Shown here: piece after piece, positions 9,388-17,475 of the stretch | How positions within the stretch are numbered: position 1 is the first letter of the stretch | Layout of the letters: each line of letters begins with the position of its first letter | Source: Sphingomonas rubra | GTDB taxonomy: Bacteria; Pseudomonadota; Alphaproteobacteria; Sphingomonadales; Sphingomonadaceae | Direction: 5' to 3' | NCBI RefSeq assembly: GCF_900115745.1 | Contig: NZ_FOXP01000001.1 | Span: 186,001 to 250,000, forward strand | DNA: 64,000 bases | Position numbers and translations under genes: made by a program | Notes under the pieces: generated by a model | What the model was told of the DNA's origin: nothing | Database searches by the model: none | Seen by the model: only the letters and a program-made list of their open reading frames with translations

Positions 9388-10067
9388 GCGGCACCCCCCT
9401 CCCGCCGACGAAAGGCATCAAGGGAGGGTGGATTTCGATCGTCACGCTGGGGAGGCTGCACTCCCCCGGCCCCTCCGGCCAGCGGGAGGGAAGAAGAGAT
9501 CGTCATGCCCGCCAGGCGCATGAAGTTGGCGAGCATGGCGTGGCCGTGCTCGGTGGCGATGCTCTCCGGGTGGAACTGGACGCCGTGGATGGGGAGCGTG
9601 CGATGGTGGAACGCCATGACGTGGCCGTCGTCAGCGCGGGCGTTGACGTGGAGCGCGTCGGGCACGTCGTTGACGACGAGCGAGTGGTAGCGGGTGGCGG
9701 TGAAGGGCGCGGGCAGTCCCTCGAACATGCCGGAGCCGTCATGGGTGATCGGCGAGGTCTTGCCGTGCATCAGCCCGCCGCGTTCCACCCGCCCGCCGAA
9801 ATACTGGCCGATCGCCTGGTGGCCCAGGCAGACGCCGAGCAGCGGCCGCGCCTCCGCCGCGCAGGCCTCGACCAGGTCCAGCGACACGCCCGCCTGACCG
9901 GGCGTGCAGGGGCCGGGAGAAATCAGGAACGCCTCCGCTCCCGACGACAGGGCCTGGCCCGCCGAGATGGCGTCGTTGCGCACCACCTCCACCGCGGCGC
10001 CGAGCTGCTGCAGATAGTGGACGAGGTTCCAGGTGAAGCTGTCGTAATTGTCGATGACGAGGATCAT
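9384..10067 (-). CDS. trpG: Anthranilate synthase component II (glutamine amidotransferase), with repeat-encoded tail
   Basis: This 227-residue class I glutamine amidotransferase supplies ammonia to TrpE. The catalytic triad motifs are [12 protein letters not shown] (Cys nucleophile) and [10 protein letters not shown] (His/Glu). The [12 protein letters not shown] oxyanion region is also present. The family domain ends at about residue 190 (NFMRLAG). The last 35 or so residues, rich in Gly, Pro and Arg, are encoded by a palindromic element at 9397-9490 and are not typical TrpG sequence. The stop still overlaps the trpD start. The ATG at 10067 is the conserved start ([14 protein letters not shown]). 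Confidence 0.95.
   Translation of the reverse strand: MILVIDNYDSFTWNLVHYLQQLGAAVEVVRNDAISAGQALSSGAEAFLISPGPCTPGQAGVSLDLVEACAAEARPLLGVCLGHQAIGQYFGGRVERGGLMHGKTSPITHDGSGMFEGLPAPFTATRYHSLVVNDVPDALHVNARADDGHVMAFHHRTLPIHGVQFHPESIATEHGHAMLANFMRLAGMTISSSLPLAGGAGGVQPPQRDDRNPPSLDAFRRREGGAA
9397..9490. repeat. Palindromic GC-rich element inside the 3' end of trpG
   Basis: The outer ends are inverted (CCCTCCCG at 9397-9404 and CGGGAGGG at 9483-9490). Internal hairpins can form from CCCTCCC/GGGAGGG on the left half, and from GGGGAGG...CTCCCC and GGCC...GGCC on the right half. The whole element is translated in the trpG frame as the C-terminal tail. It differs from the ATGCCGGG-armed intergenic family elsewhere in the window. 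Confidence 0.7.
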
Positions 10068-10181
10068 GTGTCGTTTGCCATACGCGCGCGAAACAATCCC
10101 GCAAGACCCGCGACGAATGGAGGCCCGCCGGCGGAGCCAGGCACGGCGCCGGACGTTGTTGAACATGAAGGAGAACGTGCC

Positions 10182-10577
10182 ATGTTTCGCATTGCCCTCG
10201 CCGCCGCGATCGTCGCCACGCCGGCGCTCGCCGCCGCACAATCGGGCACGGCACCGCAGCGCATCCGCAGCGTCACCGTTGACCAGGGGCAGAAATGCCC
10301 CGAGTCGACGGCGGAAGAGGTCGTGGTCTGCCGCCGCGCCGAAGAACCGTATCGCATCCCGCCCGCGCTGCGCGACAGCGGCCCGATTGCGGCGCAGAAC
10401 CAGAGCTGGGTCAACCGCGCGGCCGCGATCGACGATGTCAGTCGGCGCGCCGCCGGGCTGCCGAACACCTGCTCGCCGATTGGAACGGGCGGGGCGACCG
10501 GGTGTTCGCTGCAGGCGTTGCAGGCCTATGCGCGCGATCGCAAGGCGGGCGTGGATGGCGCAGCACAGGTGCCTTGA
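10182..10577 (+). CDS. Small exported protein of unknown function
   Basis: This 131-residue protein has a clear signal peptide (MFRIALAAAIVATPALAAAQ). The mature part contains a CPESTAEEVVVCRR segment, a PYRIPPALRD segment and two further cysteines near the C-terminus (NTCSPIG, GCSLQAL). The E-[IV]-VVC-R followed by YRIP pattern is one I associate with small sphingomonad secreted proteins, but I cannot name a family. A good ribosome-binding site (AAGGAG) lies 7 bases before the ATG. The gene is on the opposite strand between trpE and trpG and so interrupts that pair. Function unknown. Confidence 0.75.
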   Translation: MFRIALAAAIVATPALAAAQSGTAPQRIRSVTVDQGQKCPESTAEEVVVCRRAEEPYRIPPALRDSGPIAAQNQSWVNRAAAIDDVSRRAAGLPNTCSPIGTGGATGCSLQALQAYARDRKAGVDGAAQVP

Positions 10578-10612
10578 GGTCGCTAGATCGGGCGTGCTCT
10601 CCAGGAACACGC

Positions 10613-10695
10613 GTCATGCCGGGCTCGTCCCGGCATCCAGTGCCGCGAGCCGTGTCGCTGCTTCACCCTGGACTCGGTACAAGGCCGGGGTGACG
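10613..10695. repeat. Intergenic palindromic repeat, copy 1 (spacer subtype i)
   Basis: The left arm is GTCATGCCGGGCTCGTCCC followed by GGCATCCAG. The spacer carries GCCGCGAG and CGCTGCTT. The right arm is degenerate but ends in CCGGGGTGACG. It lies between two converging genes, the small exported protein (stop 10577) and trpE (stop 10752). Confidence 0.85.
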
Positions 10696-10751
10696 CATCG
10701 AAGGTGGCAAGCGTCGGCTTCCTCGTGAACGACGTCGACCGTGAACGAGCC

Positions 10752-12329
10752 TCAATAATCGTTCCGCTTGGCCCTGGCGACCGCGTCGCGGGCCGCGGCG
10801 AGGATCGCGCCGGCCTTGGCCTCGCACTCGCGCTGCTCGGCGGCCGGATCGGAGTCGGCGACGATGCCGGCGCCAGCCTGGGCATGGATCATGCCGTCCT
10901 TCACCACCGCGGTGCGCAGCACGATGCAGCTGTCGAGCGACCCGTCCGGGGAGAAATAGCCGACGCCGCCGGCATAGGCGCCGCGTCGCTCCGGCTCCAG
11001 CTCGGCGATGATCTGGCAGGCGCGGACCTTCGGGGCGCCGCTGACGGTGCCGGCGGGGAAGCCGGCGAACATGGCGTCGATCGCGTCGCGGTCCGGCGAC
11101 AGCGTCGCGACGACGTTCGACACGATGTGCATGACGTGGCTGTAGAGTTCGACCGTGTAGCTGTCGGTGACGCGGACGCTGCCCGGCGTCGCGGCACGGC
11201 CGGCGTCGTTGCGGCCGAGGTCGAGGAGCATGAGGTGCTCGGCACGCTCCTTGGGATCGGCGAGGAGGGCGGCGCGGTTCGCCTCGTCCTCGCTCGCGGT
11301 GCGGCCGCGCGGTCGGGTGCCGGCGATCGGGCGGACGGTGATCTCGCCGTCGCGGACGCGGACCAGGATTTCGGGGCTGGAACCGGTGAGCGTGAAGCCG
11401 GGCAGGTCGAGATGATAGAGAAAGGGCGACGGGTTGATCCGGCGCAGCGAGCGGTAGAGCTCGAATGGCGGTAGCGGGAAGGGCGCGGTGAAGCGCTGGG
11501 CGAGGACGACCTGGAAGATGTCGCCGGCTGCGATATACTCCTTGGCGGCGGCGACCATCTCGCCGTAGCGCTCGGGGGAGAGGGCGGGGATGTAGGCCGG
11601 CTCGGTCGCGGCGGCACGCACGGGATCGGGCCGCGGCGCGGTAGCGAGGCGCGCGGCGACCGCCTCGAGCCGTGCATTGGCGGCGGCGGCGATCGCGTCG
11701 GGGTCCTGCGCGGGATCGGGCCAGGCGGGGGCGACCAGGAACAGTTCGTCGGCCAGCCGGTCGAACACCAGCAGCACCGTGGGACGGACGAACACCGTGT
11801 CGGGCAGGTCGAGCGGGTCGGCGGCGGGCTGGGCCAGATCCTCGACCAGGCCGACGGTCTCGTAGCCGAAATAGCCGACCAGGCAGGCGAGCGCGCGCGG
11901 CAGTTCCGGCGGCACGTCGCAGTGGACCTGGGCAGCGAGGTCGCGGAGCGCGGCGAGCGTCGGCAGCGGGCACGGCTGCCATGCGTCGCGGTCGGTGGCC
12001 CAGGCGCGGTTGACCTCGGCACGGTGGCCGCGCGCGCGAAAGACAAGGTCGGGGGCAAGGCCGATCAGGCTGTGTCGGCCGCGGATCGCGCCGCCCTCGA
12101 CCGATTCGAGCAGGAAGTCGCCGCGGCCCGGCTCGATCAGCTTCAGGGCGGCGGCGACCGGCGTCTCCGTATCAGCGACCTGCCGGCGCCAGATCAGCGC
12201 CGGGCGGCCTGCGGCGAGCGCCGCCCGGGCCGCGCGCGGGGCCGTTCGCGCGTCAGTTACCGGAGCCTCCCTGGCCCGACAGGTCGGCCTTAACGCGGGC
12301 AATCGCCGCCGGTTCGGTCTTGACGCCAA
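10752..12329 (-). CDS. trpE: Anthranilate synthase component I (start uncertain)
   Basis: This chorismate-utilising enzyme makes anthranilate with TrpG. The N-terminal region has LLESVEGG and RHSLIGLAPD. The C-terminal catalytic domain shows GDIFQVVLAQRF, INPSPFLYHL, SSPEILVRV, IAGTRPRG, LGRNDAGR, VMHIVSNV, GTVSGAPKVRA and GGVGYF. Conserved sequence begins about residue 24 (TDARTAPRAARAAL...). No ATG, GTG or TTG lies at the junction with the upstream ppiD-like gene: the in-frame codon there is GTA. The nearest starts are a TTG at 12302 and the ATG at 12329, both inside the upstream gene. I give the ATG, which overlaps by 77 bases. Confidence 0.93.
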   Translation of the reverse strand: MASRPNRRRLPALRPTCRAREAPVTDARTAPRAARAALAAGRPALIWRRQVADTETPVAAALKLIEPGRGDFLLESVEGGAIRGRHSLIGLAPDLVFRARGHRAEVNRAWATDRDAWQPCPLPTLAALRDLAAQVHCDVPPELPRALACLVGYFGYETVGLVEDLAQPAADPLDLPDTVFVRPTVLLVFDRLADELFLVAPAWPDPAQDPDAIAAAANARLEAVAARLATAPRPDPVRAAATEPAYIPALSPERYGEMVAAAKEYIAAGDIFQVVLAQRFTAPFPLPPFELYRSLRRINPSPFLYHLDLPGFTLTGSSPEILVRVRDGEITVRPIAGTRPRGRTASEDEANRAALLADPKERAEHLMLLDLGRNDAGRAATPGSVRVTDSYTVELYSHVMHIVSNVVATLSPDRDAIDAMFAGFPAGTVSGAPKVRACQIIAELEPERRGAYAGGVGYFSPDGSLDSCIVLRTAVVKDGMIHAQAGAGIVADSDPAAEQRECEAKAGAILAAARDAVARAKRNDY

Positions 12330-14202
12330 GCGAGGCGCGGACGGCGCGGGCGAACTGCTCGGTATATTCCGCGCCGATCGAGCGGCCGATGTCCGATCGT
12401 GCGGCGGCGACCGCGCCCGGCGTCTTGGACGCGTCGCCGCGTTGGATCTGGTCCAGCTTGATGACCAGCCAGCCGGCGCCCTGCGGTGCCGCCAGCAGCT
12501 TGGCGGTGTTGGGCGCCATGGAGAACATCAGTGCGAGCGCGGGTTCGGCACCGCCACGCGCCTGGGCGAGCTGCGCGCGCGAGGCGGCGATCGGGCGGGC
12601 GGCGGGCAGCGCCACGTTCGCCTGTTGCAGCGAGCGGGGCAGCGGGGTGCCGCGGTTGACGCGGGCGAGCACCTCGTCGGCGATCCGGCGCGCGGCCTGC
12701 TGGCGACGGTCGGCGACGAAATCGGCGGCGACGCGGTCGCGGATCTCCGCGAGCGGACGAGGCGCGGCGGGCAGCACCCGGCCGACCGCGACGATCGCGA
12801 AGCTGCCGTCCGGCGCGGTCTGCACCAGCTGCGGCGGATCGCCGTCCTGCGCCTGGAACGCGGCGGCGACCAGCGGCTGGAGCGCGGGATCGGGCTGTGC
12901 CTCGGCACTGAGCGGATCGGTGCCGGTCGCGGCCAGCGCGCCGGTGGTGCTGGCCGTCAGCTTGGCGTCGGCGACGGCCTCGTCGAAGGTGGCGCTGCCG
13001 CTCAGCCCCTCGTCCATGGTGTTGCGCAGGTCGGCGAGCGCGTCGGCGGTCTTGCGTGCCGTCAGCGCGGCGGCGATCTCGTCCCGGACCTGGGCGAGGC
13101 TGCGGCCGGCGACCTGCTCGACCTTGTCGACGCGCGCGACGACGAAGCCGATGGGGCCGCGCACCGGGCCGACGACCGCCCCCTGCGCCGCGCCGAACAC
13201 CGCATCGGCGACGGCGGCGGAGGTTTGGCCGGCATAGGCGGCCTTGTCGATCGCGGGGATCGTTGACGGCTCCAGCCCGGCAGCGCGGGCGGCGACGGCG
13301 AGCGCGGTGCCGCCGCGTACCTTGGCGGCGAGCGCGGCGGCACCGGCTTGGTCGAACACGATCACCTGGGTGATGTCGCGCCGCTCGGTGGCGGCGTATT
13401 TGGCGCGGTCGGCGGCATAGGCCTGCGCGATCTCGGCCTCGGTGGGCGTGGCGCGGGCGCGCACCGCCTCGGGCGTGACGAGCGCGTAGCGGATTACGCG
13501 CCGTTCGGGCACGCGGTAGCGGTTCAGGTTGCGGCCGTAGAAGCTCTGCACCTCCTGCGGGGTAGGGGCGGGGCCGGCGGGAACGGCGGCGGTGGGCACG
13601 AAGGCGACCTGGCCCGCGCGACGCTCCAGCAGCAGCGAGGCGTAGGGGAGCGCCAGCTGCGCCGAGACCTGCGCGGCGCCGACGGTCGGGCCGATCAGCT
13701 GCTGGACCAGTACGTCGCGGGCGATGTCGGCGCGGATGCGCGCGTCGGTCAGCCGCCGCTCGGCGAGGATGCGGCGGTACGCCTGCTCGTCGAACTTGCC
13801 ATTCGGCCCTTGCAAGGCGGGGATGCTGGCGATCTGGCCGTCGACCAGCCGCTTGGAGACGACCATGCCCTGGTCGCGCGCGTACTCGGCGAGCGCGGTG
13901 GTGGTGACCAGCTGTTCCAGCGCGCGTTCCAGCGCGCCGGCGGCGAGATACTGATCCATGTCGGCGGTAGGCTGCTGGCGCTGCGCGGCGGCGACCTCTT
14001 CCTGCGCGCGGGTGCGCAGGTCGTTGACGGTGACGTCGGCGTCGCCGACCTGCGCCACGTCGCCCTTGGCGACGCCGCCCGAGCCGATCGATAGGTTCGA
14101 CACGTCGCCCGCCGCGAAGGCGAGCGCGACGATGCCCAGCACGATGAAGGTGACGACGATGCCGACCTTCGAGTTGATGATGCGGCGGAAGAAACCGAGC
14201 AT
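12253..14202 (-). CDS. SurA/PpiD-type membrane-anchored peptidyl-prolyl isomerase
   Basis: This 649-residue protein begins MLGFFRRIINSK and has one transmembrane segment (about residues 13-34), followed by a long periplasmic part. An N-terminal SurA-like helical domain precedes a parvulin-type PPIase region and a C-terminal SurA-like segment. This is the PpiD layout, with a periplasmic chaperone for secreted and outer-membrane proteins tethered to the inner membrane. The frame opens 20 codons upstream, but 14202 gives the conserved N-terminus. It lies upstream of trpE on the same strand, the usual alphaproteobacterial order, and is divergent from tpiA. Confidence 0.9.
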   Translation of the reverse strand: MLGFFRRIINSKVGIVVTFIVLGIVALAFAAGDVSNLSIGSGGVAKGDVAQVGDADVTVNDLRTRAQEEVAAAQRQQPTADMDQYLAAGALERALEQLVTTTALAEYARDQGMVVSKRLVDGQIASIPALQGPNGKFDEQAYRRILAERRLTDARIRADIARDVLVQQLIGPTVGAAQVSAQLALPYASLLLERRAGQVAFVPTAAVPAGPAPTPQEVQSFYGRNLNRYRVPERRVIRYALVTPEAVRARATPTEAEIAQAYAADRAKYAATERRDITQVIVFDQAGAAALAAKVRGGTALAVAARAAGLEPSTIPAIDKAAYAGQTSAAVADAVFGAAQGAVVGPVRGPIGFVVARVDKVEQVAGRSLAQVRDEIAAALTARKTADALADLRNTMDEGLSGSATFDEAVADAKLTASTTGALAATGTDPLSAEAQPDPALQPLVAAAFQAQDGDPPQLVQTAPDGSFAIVAVGRVLPAAPRPLAEIRDRVAADFVADRRQQAARRIADEVLARVNRGTPLPRSLQQANVALPAARPIAASRAQLAQARGGAEPALALMFSMAPNTAKLLAAPQGAGWLVIKLDQIQRGDASKTPGAVAAARSDIGRSIGAEYTEQFARAVRASLGVKTEPAAIARVKADLSGQGGSGN

Positions 14203-14326
14203 GAGCGTCCGTCGTGCAGGAAGAAGATGCGGTGCTGTAGGGGCGGCGGCGGGTTGCATCAAGCGCGCGGGTTGTGCGGCGGGCGGAGCACGCTATCGCG
14301 GGCGTCGATCACGGGAGAGAATGACG

Positions 14327-15085
14327 ATGCGGCGCAAGCTGGTGGCGGGCAATTGGAAGATGAACGGGTCGAAGGCGGCACTCGCCGAGCTGGACGCGAT
14401 CGCCGCGGCGGCGACTGCGGCGCGCGGGATCGACGTGGCGGTGGCGGTGCCGTTCACGTTGATCCACCCCGCCACGGCGCGCGTACCTGGCCTGTCGATC
14501 GGCGCGGAGGACGTGCACGAGGCGGATTCAGGGGCGCATACCGGCTGCGTCTCCGCGGCGATGGTCGCCGAGGCGGGCGCACGCTTCACGATCGTCGGCC
14601 ATTCCGAGCGCCGCGCCGACCAGGGCGAGACCAGCCACGACGCCTGGGCCAAGGCGACGGCGGCGCATCGCCGCGGGCTCCAGGTCATCCTGTGCTGCGG
14701 CGAGACGGAGGCGGAACGCGATGCGGGCCGGGCCGAGCGCGTCGTGCAGGCGCAGATCGAGAAATCGGTGCCCGACGATGCGGACGGGAGCTGGTTCACC
14801 CTCGCCTACGAGCCGCGCTGGGCGATCGGCACCGGGCGGACGCCGACGGCGGAGGAGATCGGATCGATCCACGCGATCGCGCGCGCCAAGCTGCGCCACA
14901 TGATCGGCGAGCGCGCGAACGGCGTCCGGATCCTGTACGGCGGGTCGGTGGTCGGCGACAACGCGGCGGCGATCCTGGGCACCGACGACGTCGACGGCGC
15001 ACTGGTCGGCGGCGCGAGCCTGACAGCGGCCAAGTTCGTGCCGATCATCGAGGCGGCGGCGGGACTGGACCGGCCTTCTCGTTGA
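14327..15085 (+). CDS. tpiA: Triosephosphate isomerase
   Basis: This 252-residue TIM barrel interconverts dihydroxyacetone phosphate and glyceraldehyde 3-phosphate. Catalytic residues are K11 (AGNWKMNG), H92 (IVGHSERR) and E162 (AYEPRWAIGTG). The phosphate loops ILYGGSV and GALVGGASL are also present. Two in-frame ATGs are possible, at 14321 and 14327. I prefer 14327 because the ribosome-binding site GGGAGA (14313-14318) is then 8 bases away instead of 2. Length is normal for the family. It is divergent from the ppiD-like gene. Confidence 0.97.
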   Translation: MRRKLVAGNWKMNGSKAALAELDAIAAAATAARGIDVAVAVPFTLIHPATARVPGLSIGAEDVHEADSGAHTGCVSAAMVAEAGARFTIVGHSERRADQGETSHDAWAKATAAHRRGLQVILCCGETEAERDAGRAERVVQAQIEKSVPDDADGSWFTLAYEPRWAIGTGRTPTAEEIGSIHAIARAKLRHMIGERANGVRILYGGSVVGDNAAAILGTDDVDGALVGGASLTAAKFVPIIEAAAGLDRPSR

Positions 15086-15199
15086 TCTGGATCGTGTTTC
15101 CGGCGGTGCGGCGGAACAGGCTCGCGGGGTCGGGCGATTGAACGGTCGTGCGGCGGCGATGCGTGGTTCACGGTTGCCGCCCCGTTCAGGAGATTGACC

Positions 15200-15748
15200 A
15201 TGACCAAGTTCACGAGCATCGCGTTGGCCTTCGCTCTCGCAGCCGGACCGTCGATCGCGTCGGCGCAGACCCCACCGCCCCCGCCGCCCGCCGAGGCGAA
15301 GACCCAGGCCGCCGCCTATGTGAAGGCCGCGGGGATGAGCGACCTGTACGAGATCAACTCGAGCCAGGTGGCGCTGCAGAAGTCGCAGAATGCGGGCATC
15401 AAGAAATATGCGCAGATGATGATCGACCATCATCAGAAGACGACCGCCGCGACGATGGCCGCCGCCAGGAAGGCCGGCATGGAGCCGAGCCCGCCGATGC
15501 TGGACGCCGGCGCCACGGCATCGATCAACGAGTTGCAGCAGGCGGCGCCGGCCGATTTCGACCGGCTGTATCTCGGCCAGCAGATCCCCGCTCACCAGGC
15601 GGCACTCGACCTGCACCAGAGCTATGCCAGGAACGGCGACCAGGCGGCGCTGAAGGCGTCGGCCAAGAAGGCGGTGCCGATCGTCAAGCGCCACCTGGCC
15701 GATGCCCAGAAGATGCAGGGCGCGATGGGCGGCGCCACCGGCCAGTGA
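15200..15748 (+). CDS. Exported DUF4142 family protein
   Basis: This 182-residue protein has a signal peptide (MTKFTSIALAFALAAGPSIASA, then QT) and a short Pro-rich linker. A helical DUF4142 domain follows, with conserved features including QNAGIKKYAQMMIDHHQKT, and a C-terminal helix with VKRHLADAQKM. DUF4142 is a ferritin-like, mostly extracytoplasmic family without assigned function. AGGAGA lies 6 bases before the ATG. A strong intrinsic terminator follows the stop, so this is likely the end of the tpiA-side transcript. Confidence 0.9.
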   Translation: MTKFTSIALAFALAAGPSIASAQTPPPPPPAEAKTQAAAYVKAAGMSDLYEINSSQVALQKSQNAGIKKYAQMMIDHHQKTTAATMAAARKAGMEPSPPMLDAGATASINELQQAAPADFDRLYLGQQIPAHQAALDLHQSYARNGDQAALKASAKKAVPIVKRHLADAQKMQGAMGGATGQ

Positions 15749-15755
15749 TCGACGG

Positions 15756-15786
15756 GGCCCGGCTCCGTTCGCGGCCGGGCCTTTCT
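15756..15786 (+). terminator. Intrinsic terminator after the DUF4142 gene
   Basis: An 8-bp perfect GC stem (15756-15763 with 15774-15781) closes a 10-base loop and is followed by TTTC-TT. It sits just after the stop at 15748 and before the converging M17 peptidase gene. Confidence 0.8.
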
Positions 15787-15800
15787 TCACGGATGGCCGT

Positions 15801-17171
15801 TCAGGAGTAGCGCGCCTTGAGCAGCGACCAGGCGGCACGAAGGCCGTAGGCGTCGCCGCCCTTCGGCCGGCCAGGTTTCGCCGACGGTCGCCAGGCGAAC
15901 ACGTCGAGATGCGCCCAGGTCACCTCGGCGGGCACGAAGCGGCGGAGGAACAGCGCGGCGGTGATCGCGCCCGCCATGCCGCCCTCGGGTGCGTTCACCA
16001 TGTCGGCCACGTCGGACACCAGCATCTCGTCATACCCGTTCCACAGCGGCATGCGCCACAGCGGATCGTCCTGTGCCTCGCCCGCCGCGAGCAGATCGCG
16101 GGCGAGGTTTTCGTCATCGGTGAAGAGCGGCGGCAGGTCGGGGCCTAGCGCGACGCGCGCCGCCCCGGTCAGCGTGGCAAAATCGAGGATCAGTTCCGGC
16201 TTCTCCTCGCCCGCGCGGGTCAGCGCATCACCGAGGATCAACCGTCCCTCCGCATCGGTGTTGGTGTTCTCGACTGTCAGCCCCTTGCGGCTGCGCAGCA
16301 CGTCGCCGGGGCGGAAGGCGTCGGCGGAGATCGCGTTCTCGACCGCGGGGATCAGCAGGTGGAGCCGGACGGGAAGCCGCGCCTCCATGACCAGCCCGGC
16401 GAGCGCCAGCGCGTGCGCGGCACCGCCCATGTCCTTCTTCATCAGCCGCATGCCGGCGGCGGGCTTGATGTCGAGGCCGCCGGTATCGAAGCTGACGCCC
16501 TTGCCGACCAGCGCGACGCGCGGGTGTTGCGGGTCGCCCCAGCTCAGTTCGATCAGCCGTGGGGCACGATCGCGCGCGGCGGCGCGGCCGACGGCGTGGA
16601 TCATCGGAAAGCCTTCCGCCAGCTCGCCGCCGCGCCGGACGGTCACCGTCGCGCCGTGGTGCTCGGCGAGTTGCTCGACCGCCGCTTCCAGTTCGGCGGG
16701 CCCGCAATCGCCGGCGGGGGTGTTGACGAGGTCGCGGACGGTGGCGACCGCGTCGGCGATCCGCAGCGTCTCCGCGATGTCGGCGGCCGCGTCGGTGAGC
16801 AGGACGCGCGGCGCCGCATCCTCGGCCGGGCGGTAGCGGGTGAAGCGATATTGGCCGAGCAGCCAGCCGAGCGCGGGCGGCGTCGCGCCGTCGACGCGGT
16901 AGGTGCCGGGTGGCAGCCTCTCGGCCAGTGTCGCCAACGTCCAGGGTGAGGTCCGATCGGCAACCGCGGCGACGATCGACCAGTCCTCCCCCTCTCCGGT
17001 GATAACGGCGTGGGTGTTCGCCTTGCCCGCGAAACGCTGCGCGGCGAGGCTCGCTCGGGTGCGGGCGGGTTGCGTGGCGAGCCAAGCGTCGTGCTCGGAC
17101 GGGGCGAGCAGGTGAATGGTGTGGGCGGGCTGGCCGCGATCGGGCTGGAGCAGGGGGGCGAAGCGGGTCAT
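15801..17171 (-). CDS. M17 leucyl aminopeptidase family protein
   Basis: This 456-residue protein has the C-terminal catalytic domain of M17 metallopeptidases: VGKGVSFDTGGLDIKPA (metal and Lys ligands), MKKDMGGAAHAL, the signature NTDAEGRL, and FATLTGAARVALG. The N-terminal domain is shorter and less conserved than in PepA. This is typical of the second alphaproteobacterial M17 group, often annotated as leucyl aminopeptidase. A second, classical PepA is encoded at 38861. I chose the ATG at 17171 over the one three codons upstream. Cytoplasmic exopeptidase activity is expected. Confidence 0.92.
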   Translation of the reverse strand: MTRFAPLLQPDRGQPAHTIHLLAPSEHDAWLATQPARTRASLAAQRFAGKANTHAVITGEGEDWSIVAAVADRTSPWTLATLAERLPPGTYRVDGATPPALGWLLGQYRFTRYRPAEDAAPRVLLTDAAADIAETLRIADAVATVRDLVNTPAGDCGPAELEAAVEQLAEHHGATVTVRRGGELAEGFPMIHAVGRAAARDRAPRLIELSWGDPQHPRVALVGKGVSFDTGGLDIKPAAGMRLMKKDMGGAAHALALAGLVMEARLPVRLHLLIPAVENAISADAFRPGDVLRSRKGLTVENTNTDAEGRLILGDALTRAGEEKPELILDFATLTGAARVALGPDLPPLFTDDENLARDLLAAGEAQDDPLWRMPLWNGYDEMLVSDVADMVNAPEGGMAGAITAALFLRRFVPAEVTWAHLDVFAWRPSAKPGRPKGGDAYGLRAAWSLLKARYS

Positions 17172-17475
17172 GGCTTCCACGAAGCAGATGCCGCGGGCGG
17201 GGGCAACCGCCGGGAGGGCTGCGTACGGCCGCCGTCTTCACGACGCGGGAGAGTTACGGGCGCGCGCCGGTCATACCGGCGTCGGAAGCAAATGAAGTCG
17301 GGGTGATGATAGGGCGTTAGAACATCATGACTTTCCATAGAACTGTTCGTGTCGAGAAGGCATTGAGCTGGTCGAAATGCCGTCTCGAAGCACATGCCCT
17401 TCAAGACGAGGCTTCGACTTCGCTCAGCCTCTCCTCAGGGCGAACGGTGGTGGGTCAACCCGACGCCATCTCGCT
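17172..17475. other. Gene-free stretch between the M17 peptidase and rimO
   Basis: These 304 bases contain no credible gene. They include an imperfect hairpin at 17352-17388 (TCGAGA-A-GGCATT with AATGCC-G-TCTCGA, 11-base loop). A segment ending AGCCTCTCCTCAGGGCGAACGG at 17426-17447 has a near copy at 21872-21893. The part next to the M17 gene presumably holds its promoter, but I cannot point to one. Confidence 0.6.

Noticed and set aside
8396..9445. Upstream extension of the trpC frame through trpD
   Set aside because: The conserved TrpC N-terminus and an ATGA overlap place the start at 8395; the extension is an out-of-frame reading of trpD.
10068..10181. A trp leader peptide or attenuator before trpG or trpE
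   Set aside because: I found no short frame with tandem Trp codons followed by alternative hairpins and a T-run upstream of either gene.
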